This document shows positions 51,701-58,370 of a stretch of DNA of 64,000 nt, piece after piece; positions within the stretch are counted from its first letter, which is position 1; every line of letters begins with the position of its first letter. The translations under genes were made by a program, and so were the position numbers. A model generated the notes under the pieces. That model was not told the origin of the DNA and made no database searches. It was given only the letters and a program-made list of their open reading frames with translations. The stretch lies in contig NZ_FNEZ01000003.1 in the NCBI RefSeq assembly GCF_900100375.1, positions 1-64,000 of the forward strand, in the 5' to 3' direction. The DNA is from Flavobacterium noncentrifugens. GTDB lineage: Bacteria > Bacteroidota > Bacteroidia > Flavobacteriales > Flavobacteriaceae.

Positions 51701-53378
51701 ATCAGTATTGATCAACGTGCCAACGGCCGTGACTTACAATGGTTCGTGGAGCGGAACGCCAAATACTACAACGACAATTGTAGTTGGAAACAACCTTGCC
51801 TTAAATGCGCCGATCAATGTGTGTTCCTGCCAGGTTACCGGAACTGCAACAATGACGATTCCGGCCGGCATCACCATGACTGTACAGAAAAATGTGGTCG
51901 TAGCACCAACTGCGCAACTGATTATAGAGAACAATGCGAGTTTGCTTCAGGTAGATGACAGTGCGATCAACAGCGGTAATGTGATCGTTAAAAGAAATTC
52001 TGCCGCCATGAAAGGATTTGATTTTACCTATTGGTCTTCGCCTGTAAAAGACATGACGCTTTACAATCTGTCTCCAAATACCCGATTTGACAAATATTAC
52101 TATTTTAGCCCTGCCCTTAACAGCTGGCAGACTGTAATGAATGGAAACGGTGCGATGGAAGCCGGAAAAGGATACATCATCCGCGCACCGGCAGACTGGT
52201 CGAATACCAACGCAACCAATGGTGTTTATGCAGGTACATTCACAGGTGTTCCAAACAATGGAATCATAGAAACCGATATTGTAAAAGGCACAGGAACATT
52301 CAACCTGATTGGAAATCCGTATCCGTCGGCTATTGATGTAGATGCTTTTATTACCGATGCCGCGAATACGAATATCGTTGAAGGAACGGTTTATTTATGG
52401 ACACATAACACAGCGATTACAAGCGCCGGGCCGCAATCAAACCTCTATGTTTATGCAGCCGATGATTATGCGAAATACAACCTGACGGGCGGAATCAAAA
52501 CGATGGCATCTGCAGTTTCTGGCGGTGGCACGCCAACTGGAAAAATTGCGGCTGGACAGGCCTTTTTCATTGAGGCAAATTCGGCTTTAGCCAATGGAAG
52601 TTACACCGCAACTTTCAAGAATTCGATGCGCCTGGCCAACAGCAACAACCAGTTTTTCAAAAATACGGGTACCAATCCGATAGATCCAACTGGAAATATA
52701 AAAAGTAGGGTTTGGCTGAGCATTTCAAACAATCAGGGTGCTTTTGGTGAAACGCTTGTAGGATTTATTCCCGGTGCAACCAATGGAAAAGACCCCAAAT
52801 ATGACGGCCTCACAATGGCTGCCGGAAACAGCGTGACACTCTACTCTATTCTCGACGATTCAAAACTGGCGATCCAGGGCCGCGCACTTCCTTTTGACAA
52901 CCAACAAATAATTCCATTGGGTTATAGTGCAAATATGGCAGGAACTTTCTCGATTGCATTGGAACAGCTCGACGGACTTTTCTCTAACAATGACGCTGTC
53001 GTTTACCTTGTCGACAGAGCAGACAACAGCTACCACAATTTAAAAACAGGAAGTTATGCATTCTCTTCGGTTACAGGGATTTTTGATGCGCGCTTCGAGT
53101 TGCGTTTTGTAGATCCTGAAATTTTAGGAACCGCTGATGCGGATGTTTCAAATGCCTACATCATCGCAAAAGACCAACAAATTGAAGTGGGCACGGCAGG
53201 AACTTCCATACAGTCGGTTGCAGTTTTTGACATTAGTGGAAAACAGATTTTCACAGCACAGCGTTTAGATGTTAAACTGTTCAAAACAGTAAGGCTTGAT
53301 GTTGCCACGCAAGTGCTGATCGTAAGAGTTCGATTGAAAAATGGAAATCAAGTGGTTCAGAAAGTGTTGATTAAATAA
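45702..53378 (+). CDS. Giant T9SS-exported surface protein with PA14-like and Ig-like repeats
   Basis: About 2,558 residues from the ATG at 45702 (the upstream codons encode MILTKKSNS and are less likely). A signal peptide (MKSIQKCKQILIAIFLLQLL) is followed by three PA14-like modules, each with WIGYVYA-like or WRVYFYT starts and GYRLSFDGG / YRLSLDGG / MRFSVDGG motifs. Each is followed by an Ig-like domain with YQWGTG and TYWVRR. Fourteen Ig-like repeats of about 80 residues share IQWQSSSDN, TYTATNL and TYYRVxVSNGxC. The C-terminal region holds a beta-sandwich domain, and the tail (SVAVFDISGKQIF to VVQKVLIK) resembles a T9SS type C sorting signal. Inferred: a secreted or surface-attached adhesin, possibly sugar-binding. 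Confidence 0.9.
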   Translation: MKSIQKCKQILIAIFLLQLLLTVKSHAQCPTAPGDQITAGNDTWIGYVYANTDGANPPSNCFTTTYRGYVTESTQFDHNFGSGAVSGSNLCGSYSDQFAIRYKMKHHFAAGYYSFQVGGDGGYRLSFDGGNTFLISNWTDHPYTTNAATYQLNGDVELVLEYFENTANARVSVSFTPCPDPSTAPTQIIASDEICTGSSLVLQAAGGFAATGVTYQWGTGNTIGLNIISAGNSANTLTVNPPADTTYWVRRIDNGSCGVNATGGVVKTITVSQPSTAPTSFTGSTSICYGTPAQLTAVGYVGSIQWQKSSDNSNFTNITGATGPALTTENLFAQMYYRVKVTNNSCATATSATVTIQVKPLSSAGTVSGSAGICAGTNSTNLSVTTSVGSLQWQKSSDNSTFIDISGATSNTYTAVNLNATTYFRIKASSSPCEASFSNAVSIVVNPTPVAGSISGAGNICAGANSIMLSANGQTGSIQWQSSTDNAAFTNITNATSATYTANNLTQTRYFRVMVSSGNCTAVYSASATVTVTPQPVAGTLNSGSTVCSGTNSTALAITGYTGTLQWQSSSDNSIFLNILGATSANYTATNLTATTYYRVVVSSGNCAPVYTASNSVIVSNATVAGTASGAATLCSQTNSTTLTLSGYNGNIQWQLSTDNVTFTNITNATSASYTATNIAATTYYKALVSNGSCPAVAGNTVILTFSAPVGGTISGAGTVCSGNNSTVLTLNGYSGSIQWQSSADNTTFTDIASATATTYTITNLTSATYYRVKTTNGTCGSAFSPSVLMAVNATTQSGTVAITGVTGTSITVPASYNSNVLTVSGYNGTTFQWQNSADNVTYTNISGATATSYTVTNIVAKTYYRVAVGSGSCVAYSAPITFSICTPAGDPTVYGTGTTWRVYFYTQHNGTATVVPTNAFTTHYQGFTTSGFVFDNYLYASNLGANVCSAYYSAFKGAYRYRLTKNFTAGSYSFIVGSNGGYRLSLDGGATWIINKWDTATAYNTTDSDDITLAAGNYNMVIEFFNINTQNPRHFFNYCNAATATVTAPTAILGNTSMCAGTNTTIWTTGGTGSIYQWGTGTVAGLNIIAGSTGNAVVVGPTSDTTYWVRRYNSACDSYTAALYRTVTITPLTGATPAGNTNDYGNNSWIGYVYASTSSAGTPAAAFVSPYKYVGYITTPSDAFSMSSSGYNTPLTGPNICSSFVTRFTVRYKMQKTFAPGYYTFNISADDGMRFSVDGGATWAITRWSYPAGYTGDSYSVYLDGTKSLVIEYRQDTGNYLIAFSYTSCTNFSTAPASITGQTAICSGSSTTLTAAGGNSSPGSTYQWGIGTVAGVNPLPNTTESIIVTPSVNTTYWVRRKSAGNCMETVGTTTDYAYTPIVTATVTLSALSVAGSISGGNNTVCAGTNSTTLTLSGNTGTIQWQSSSDNTNWNNITSATSATYTATNLNATIYFRAMVTNGACSGVITNVMNVTVIAASVAGTVSGTATVCSGQNSTLLSVNGYIGTIQWQSSANNSTFNDISGATASTFNATNLTATTYYRVRVSNGNCTQALSTSVAITVNQLSVAGTISGSTVVCSGTNNTTITLSGYSGILQWQSSADNNTFVNITGANAATYTAANLAATTYFRASATNGSCPAVLSASASITVNPSPNPGTISGAGAVCRGTNSTTLSISGSTGSIQWLSSSNNSTFNDISGATSATYTATNLLATTYYKIRVTNGPCSTISASSSAITVDPIAVAGAISGAATVCSGVNSTVLTLSGHTGTIQWKWSTDNNTFTNISGATLATYTATNLAVTTYYKAFISSGACTSVSTAAVMVFVRPASVAGTASGNATLCVGVNQATLSLSGYTGNIQWQQSSNGTAFTDISGATSDNYATSNLSATRYFRASVATTECSSAVSNVIIVTVLPYAQAGSIKISGTTLPSTSVCSGTNSILLTAIGSAGVVQWQSSADNLTFSDISGAQGLTYQATGLTQTLYYRTKVSSGSCGQTQYSESVLINVPTAVTYNGSWSGTPNTTTTIVVGNNLALNAPINVCSCQVTGTATMTIPAGITMTVQKNVVVAPTAQLIIENNASLLQVDDSAINSGNVIVKRNSAAMKGFDFTYWSSPVKDMTLYNLSPNTRFDKYYYFSPALNSWQTVMNGNGAMEAGKGYIIRAPADWSNTNATNGVYAGTFTGVPNNGIIETDIVKGTGTFNLIGNPYPSAIDVDAFITDAANTNIVEGTVYLWTHNTAITSAGPQSNLYVYAADDYAKYNLTGGIKTMASAVSGGGTPTGKIAAGQAFFIEANSALANGSYTATFKNSMRLANSNNQFFKNTGTNPIDPTGNIKSRVWLSISNNQGAFGETLVGFIPGATNGKDPKYDGLTMAAGNSVTLYSILDDSKLAIQGRALPFDNQQIIPLGYSANMAGTFSIALEQLDGLFSNNDAVVYLVDRADNSYHNLKTGSYAFSSVTGIFDARFELRFVDPEILGTADADVSNAYIIAKDQQIEVGTAGTSIQSVAVFDISGKQIFTAQRLDVKLFKTVRLDVATQVLIVRVRLKNGNQVVQKVLIK

Positions 53379-53420
53379 TTTAGCCTAAGTAATTTTCCAT
53401 TTAATTTAACATTTTTTTAG

Positions 53421-53428
53421 TAAGTTTG
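53421..53428 (+). promoter_or_regulatory. Promoter -7 core
   Basis: TAAGTTTG matches TAnnTTTG, 47 bases before the start of the delta-60 repeat gene. Confidence 0.5.
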
Positions 53429-53475
53429 CAACGGTTAAAAACTGCATGTAGGTGGTATCATAAACAAACTTCAAA

Positions 53476-55050
53476 ATGAAAAATAAAATATCCACGGGGC
53501 TTCTTATTGCTATGCTTTCGATCGCCGCTTCGGCATTTGCACAGCCGGGCACAATTGACACGACTTATGGCATCAACGGAAAAGTATCCAATAATCTTGG
53601 CGGCAATGCCGGTGCAAACGATTCTGTGTTGCAACCAGACGGCAAATTAGTTACTGTTGGGCAAACCTATTCGATTGCTCCAGGCTCCTCATTCTTGATT
53701 GCACGTTACCTTACAGATGGTAATCTTGATGCTTCTTTTGGTACAAACGGATCAGTAAGTGTTTTAGGAGGCGATCATTGCATGGCAGAAAGTGTAGCGT
53801 TACAGGCCGACGGTAAAATTGTGGTCGTAGGGACTGCTTTACCTGCTCAAAACAGTAACCTTAGCAGCAACATGATGATTGTCAGATACAATACTGATGG
53901 GACTTTAGACAATACGTTTGATGGAGACGGCATCAAAATCATTGAACTGGATTATTCCCAGAGCCTAAACGCTGTATTGATTCAGGAAGATGGAAAAATT
54001 ATTGCAGGCGGCCTATTTACGATACTAAGCAACCCAAATATGGACACTCCGGGACTTATCAGGTTTAATTCTGACGGAAGTCTCGACACGACTTTTGGAG
54101 TCGATGGCTACGTGTACACCGCAGGAATTTACAGAGGCGAAATCACCGATATGCAATTTACTGACAACGGAGCTATCATTGCTGTTGGGCGTACTTTCAT
54201 TATCAGCAAGTACCTAATCATAAAATATGACAGCAACGGGCAGTTGATCAATTCTTTTGGCTCAGACGGCACCGGATTTGTCGAAGTTGCCCTAAACCAA
54301 ATTGCCGATTTGTTCAATTGTGCCATAGGAACTGATGGCTCCATTTATGCCAGCGGCGGTACTTTTAATGGAACAAAATACAATGCTTTCATGGTTAAAT
54401 ACCATTCTGACGGAACAATTGACCCTACTTTTGCAAACAACGGAACACTGATAAAAGATTTTGGTAATGTAAACGGTGTGCCTATTACAAGCTTTGCATA
54501 CGGAATTGCCTTTGATAAAAACAACCAGCTCATTTTGGCTTTAACTTATGGAAAGCCTACGGATTATGATTTTGGTCTTCAAAGTTACTCTAAAGAGGGC
54601 ATTCTGAACACTTCATTTGGAACAAACGGACTATTTTCAACAACCTTTGGAAGCGGTCATGAATACGTGAGGACCATGGTGATCCAGGAAGACAATAAAA
54701 TCATCCTTGCCGGTGATAAAGGCGAACAGGTTTTAGTAAGGGTCAATAATGATCCCCTGTTATCGACAAATGAGGCTGTAGCCAATGACAATAAAATGTA
54801 TGTAAGCCCAAATCCGATTACTGAAAATTCGGCTTTATTTTTTGAGCTTCAAAAACAATCAGTAATAACTGTCGATTTGTTTGATGCAAAAGGGTTAATG
54901 ATTCGCAAATTACTCAGCAATCAAAACTTTCCGAAGGGGCAAAATATCGAAAAGAACACCGTACTGCAATTCAACCTTCAACAAGGCATTTACTTTTTGA
55001 AAATTTATGTGGACAACAAATATTTAAAAACACTAAAAATTGTGAAATAA
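53476..55050 (+). CDS. Delta-60 repeat secreted protein with T9SS sorting domain
   Basis: The protein has 524 residues. A signal peptide (ISTGLLIAMLSIAASAFAQ) precedes about six delta-60 repeats, each ending in L-D-x-x-FG-x-x-G (NLDASFGTNGSVSV, SLDTTFGVDGYVY, TIDPTFANNGTLI), with LQPDGKLVTVG strands. The last 85 residues are a T9SS type A tail (VSPNPITENS, VDLFDAKGLMIR, GIYFLKIYVDNKYLKTLKIV). Known: delta-60 repeats form beta-propeller-like domains in secreted proteins. Inferred: exported to the cell surface by T9SS. It lies 97 bases after the giant gene. Confidence 0.92.
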   Translation: MKNKISTGLLIAMLSIAASAFAQPGTIDTTYGINGKVSNNLGGNAGANDSVLQPDGKLVTVGQTYSIAPGSSFLIARYLTDGNLDASFGTNGSVSVLGGDHCMAESVALQADGKIVVVGTALPAQNSNLSSNMMIVRYNTDGTLDNTFDGDGIKIIELDYSQSLNAVLIQEDGKIIAGGLFTILSNPNMDTPGLIRFNSDGSLDTTFGVDGYVYTAGIYRGEITDMQFTDNGAIIAVGRTFIISKYLIIKYDSNGQLINSFGSDGTGFVEVALNQIADLFNCAIGTDGSIYASGGTFNGTKYNAFMVKYHSDGTIDPTFANNGTLIKDFGNVNGVPITSFAYGIAFDKNNQLILALTYGKPTDYDFGLQSYSKEGILNTSFGTNGLFSTTFGSGHEYVRTMVIQEDNKIILAGDKGEQVLVRVNNDPLLSTNEAVANDNKMYVSPNPITENSALFFELQKQSVITVDLFDAKGLMIRKLLSNQNFPKGQNIEKNTVLQFNLQQGIYFLKIYVDNKYLKTLKIVK

Positions 55051-55092
55051 CATTCTTAGCAGTTCAATAAAATCCACAACGAAAAATCTAAA

Positions 55093-55125
55093 AAATAAAA
55101 GCCGGGAATCTCCTGGCTTTTATTT
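55093..55125 (+). terminator. Terminator
   Basis: AAATAAAAGCC (55093-55103) and GGCTTTTATTT (55115-55125) form an 11 bp stem 43 bases after the delta-60 gene. Confidence 0.75.
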
Positions 55126-55236
55126 TATCCAATTTCAAATTTACGCTTCATTTACCCAAACCTACCATTGCCTTAGTTTCATTTCAAATCCTCCGGCATC
55201 ATTTCTACATTGGCTTAAATTTAAAAAAACAAGCTC

Positions 55237-55932
55237 ATGAAAAAAATGATCACAATCGCAGCCCTGATGGCATTCACATTGGCAACTGCACAGTAATCAA
55301 AAGAAAATCCTGTTTATGGATTTACAAAAAGCACTATTTTTATCGAAGGCCAGCTATCATTTTCCAGTGGCAAAACGACTGCTGAAGAAGAAGGAATAGA
55401 CCGTGGCGAACAAAAATTAAGCAGCATTACTTTTAGCCCGAAAGCCGGTTATTTTTTTACAGATAAACTGGCAGCGGGAATCGGGTTTTCGATCCTCAGT
55501 GGCAAACAAACCACGACACGCTTTTCTAATGTTGTGGGCGAACCTGACGATGTTCAGGAAATGAAAGGAAATGGCTTTGCTGCCAATATTTTTGCCCGGT
55601 ATTATTTCCTGAAACTCGGCAAGCGCTTCGATGCGTATACCGAACTCGGCGCCGGTTTCGGATCCATAAAAGAGAAAGAAACAAAAGACAATGAAACAGA
55701 ATCTACGACTGTAAAAGGCGTTAGCACAGCCTTAGACTTGGGCATCAATTATTTTGTAACGTCCAAAATCGCGATCTCGTTTACGCTTGCCAACGTTTTA
55801 GAATACAGCAACATGAAAATCGAAAACGATCAGGATCATTCAAAGGCAACAATTTCAGGCTTTAGCGGCGATTTAAATGTATTTAAAAACTTTTTTGATA
55901 CGCCAACTTTCGGATTGCAATATAAATTTTAA
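55237..55932 (+). pseudogene. Outer-membrane beta-barrel gene with a stop after its signal peptide
   Basis: The reading frame from the ATG at 55237 gives a complete signal peptide (MKKMITIAALMAFTLATAQ) and then a TAA at 55294-55296. The same frame continues without another stop to 55932: SKENPVYGFTKSTIFIEGQL, then typical barrel strands (ITFSPKAGYFFTDKLAAGIG, FAANIFARYYFLK, and a C-terminal FGLQYKF). The barrel belongs to the common OmpA-like/outer membrane beta-barrel group, about 231 residues. A restart at GTG 55534 would lack the signal peptide. Inferred: recently inactivated, or a sequence error at one base. Confidence 0.82.
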
Positions 55933-55980
55933 GCAGGTTGCATTTGGATATCCGAAATGAAACCTGCTTAAAATGCTTTT

Positions 55981-56277
55981 TTATTTGCAAAGGCTGATTT
56001 CTTTTCCACTGTCTGAATCAGAGAATTTTAGCAATAATTTGCCATCAACATACACTTCGTAACCGGCTTTTACCGGCACTTTTGTTTTGTCGTTGGCATT
56101 GTATTTTGATACCGATGAAGAACCATCTGCACGAACCGTGACTTCAACGGTTTTAGAGCAATTATTTTTGAGGTACACGTCAAAATAACCGCCGTCAATG
56201 CTGTGAAATGCTGGGGCAGCCTGTAAAGTTGAAAACGCGAATAATAAGAAAATGCCGAGTTGTTGGATTTTTTTCAT
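55981..56277 (-). CDS. Small secreted protein
   Basis: The protein has 98 residues with a signal peptide (MKKIQQLGIFLLFAFSTLQA). The mature part is a small beta protein with two Cys (NNCSKTV, SLCK), which suggests one disulfide. I recognise no family. Probably periplasmic. Confidence 0.7.
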   Translation of the reverse strand: MKKIQQLGIFLLFAFSTLQAAPAFHSIDGGYFDVYLKNNCSKTVEVTVRADGSSSVSKYNANDKTKVPVKAGYEVYVDGKLLLKFSDSDSGKEISLCK

Positions 56278-56383
56278 TGGATGTAAATTGTTTTAATAGC
56301 TATTTAATGCTTTTCTTCTGAAAGCTTAGCTCACGAATATATGGATTTTTAGTTTGTCCGACGAAAAACAAATAAAACAATCG

Positions 56384-56391
56384 TATATTTG
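56384..56391 (+). promoter_or_regulatory. Promoter -7 core
   Basis: TATATTTG matches TAnnTTTG, 20 bases before the AraC gene. Confidence 0.55.
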
Positions 56392-56411
56392 AATTTTACA
56401 AACTTCGCCTC

Positions 56412-57350
56412 ATGAAAGACTTTGCCAGCACAACGCTCGATAAATTTTACCAGGAAGCGGCCGCATTTACCGGAAAAGACATCAGCACGATTTTGCCGCC
56501 CGGCATCAACAAAGAGATCGGGCATTTCAATGTATTCGATATTGCCGAAACCATCGCAGCGGTCAAACGCAAAGCTACGATGCCGTACAACCGCCGCGAG
56601 TATTACAAAATCAGCCTGATTCGTGGGAAAAACAGGACTGAATATGCCGATAAGGTTATCGATATTGAAAAGAATGCTTTGCTGTTTGCCACGCCAAAAG
56701 TGCCTTACCATTGGGTTCCGCAGGATTTAAACCAGTCGGGGAGTTTTTGCATTTTTACAGATGAATTCCTGATCCGGAATAAAAGCGGATTGGTACTCGA
56801 CGAACTTCCAATATTTCGCTCCGGCGGCTATCCCGTATTCCAGATTACCGATGAAGAAGCCGATGAAATTGCAGTGATTTTCCAGAAAATGCAAAAGGAA
56901 ATCAGTTCTGATTATGCTTATAAATACGACCTGTTGCGCAATTATGTAATCGAACTCATTCACCACGGCCAGAAGCTACAGCCGGTAACGACTTTATATT
57001 CGGGCAACAACGCTTCTTCACGCGTTGCTTCCTTGTTCATCGAATTGCTCGAACGCCAGTTCCCGATTGAATCACGCCACCAGAAACTCAGCCTGCGCAC
57101 GGCTCGCGATTATGCAGAAAGGCTTGCGATACACGTCAATCATTTAAACAAAGTACTTAAAGAACATACCGGCCACACGACAACCGAAATTATCAACAAC
57201 CGTGTGTTGCAGGAATCAAAAATCCTGTTGCGGCAAACCGACTGGAACATTTCTGAAATCGCCTATTCTTTAGGTTTTGAGGAAGTCGCGCATTTTTCAA
57301 ACTTCTTTAAAAAACAGGCTACCGTTGCGCCTTTGGCTTTTCGTTCGTAA
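56412..57350 (+). CDS. AraC family transcriptional regulator
   Basis: The protein has 312 residues. The N-terminal part is a cupin-like sensor domain (about 1-200). The C-terminal part is the AraC DNA-binding domain with two HTH motifs: RDYAERLAIHVNHLNKVLKE and ISEIAYSLGFEEVAHFSNFF, the signature second helix-turn-helix. Known: AraC members activate neighbouring catabolic genes. The SDR gene follows 101 bases later on the same strand and is the likely target. Confidence 0.92.
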   Translation: MKDFASTTLDKFYQEAAAFTGKDISTILPPGINKEIGHFNVFDIAETIAAVKRKATMPYNRREYYKISLIRGKNRTEYADKVIDIEKNALLFATPKVPYHWVPQDLNQSGSFCIFTDEFLIRNKSGLVLDELPIFRSGGYPVFQITDEEADEIAVIFQKMQKEISSDYAYKYDLLRNYVIELIHHGQKLQPVTTLYSGNNASSRVASLFIELLERQFPIESRHQKLSLRTARDYAERLAIHVNHLNKVLKEHTGHTTTEIINNRVLQESKILLRQTDWNISEIAYSLGFEEVAHFSNFFKKQATVAPLAFRS

Positions 57351-57451
57351 TGTGATTTGAATTTTACAAAAAACGGATTGATGCTTGCAAACAACCGCAC
57401 TGACTTTATGCCGACCTTTGCCTTATCAAATAATTAAATTCAAAATCAACG

Positions 57452-58216
57452 ATGGAAGCAAAAACTAAAATTGCACTGGTTACCGGCGGAAGCCGCGGAC
57501 TGGGCAAAAATATGGCAATCAGCATTGCAAAAAAAGGAATCGATGTGATCCTGACTTACAACAGCAATAAACAGGAAGCTGAAAATACCGTGGCTGAAAT
57601 CCAGGCATTGGGCCAAAAAGCAATCGCATACCAACTCGACACTTCGAACATCAAATCTTTCGATGCCTTTTTCAAAGAAGCATCTGCTCATCTCGAAGAA
57701 AATACCGGAAGCCCAAAATTCGATTTCCTCATCAACAACGCAGGTACGGCTTTGTATGCGCCATTCGCAGAAACCACAGAAGAGCAGTTCGACGGCGTGA
57801 TGAACATCCATTACAAAGGGGTATTTTTCTTCACCCAAAAAGCATTGCCTTACCTGAATGACGGCGGACGCATCGTTAACATTTCTTCGGGACTGGCGCG
57901 TTTTTCTTACCTGGGTTCGTCTGCTTACGGATCAATGAAAGGTGCTGTCGAAGTGCTCACAAGATACCTCGCCAAAGAATTGGGAAGCCGCGGCATTGCT
58001 GCCAATGTCGTCGCGCCGGGTGCCATCGAAACCGATTTTGGCGGCGGACATGTACGTGACGACAAAGAAGTCAACGACCAGATCGCAAGTTTCACGGCAC
58101 TCGGACGTGTTGGTTTGCCTGGTGACATCGGCGGTGTCGTTGCCTTTTTATGTACCGATGAGGCCAAATGGATCAACGGCCAGCGCATTGAAGTTTCAGG
58201 CGGAATGAGCCTTTAA
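57452..58216 (+). CDS. SDR family oxidoreductase
   Basis: The protein has 254 residues. Rossmann fold: TGGSRGLGKNMA (TGxxxGxG), INNAGTA, the catalytic Ser in NISSGLARF, and YGSMK (the Tyr and Lys of the YxxxK pair, near residue 159). The GAIETDF segment and the C-terminal GG are typical of the fabG-like group. Known: NAD(P)H-linked reduction or oxidation of alcohols and ketones. The substrate is unknown. It lies downstream of an AraC regulator. Confidence 0.93.
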   Translation: MEAKTKIALVTGGSRGLGKNMAISIAKKGIDVILTYNSNKQEAENTVAEIQALGQKAIAYQLDTSNIKSFDAFFKEASAHLEENTGSPKFDFLINNAGTALYAPFAETTEEQFDGVMNIHYKGVFFFTQKALPYLNDGGRIVNISSGLARFSYLGSSAYGSMKGAVEVLTRYLAKELGSRGIAANVVAPGAIETDFGGGHVRDDKEVNDQIASFTALGRVGLPGDIGGVVAFLCTDEAKWINGQRIEVSGGMSL

Positions 58217-58236
58217 TCTTTCCATCCAAAAATGAA

Positions 58237-58262
58237 GCCCTTTCTTTCGGAAGGGTTTTTTA
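58237..58262 (+). terminator. Terminator
   Basis: GCCCTTTC and GGAAGGG (58237-58254) form a short stem followed by a T tract, 20 bases after the SDR stop. Confidence 0.65.
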
Positions 58263-58370
58263 TTGTCATTATATCATACAAGAATTAATAGAAATTCGAA
58301 TAAGCTCGTTTGCGAACTTTCATTAACTTAGTGCTGCAAAAAAGCAATTATAAAACAGAAACCTAACCTC

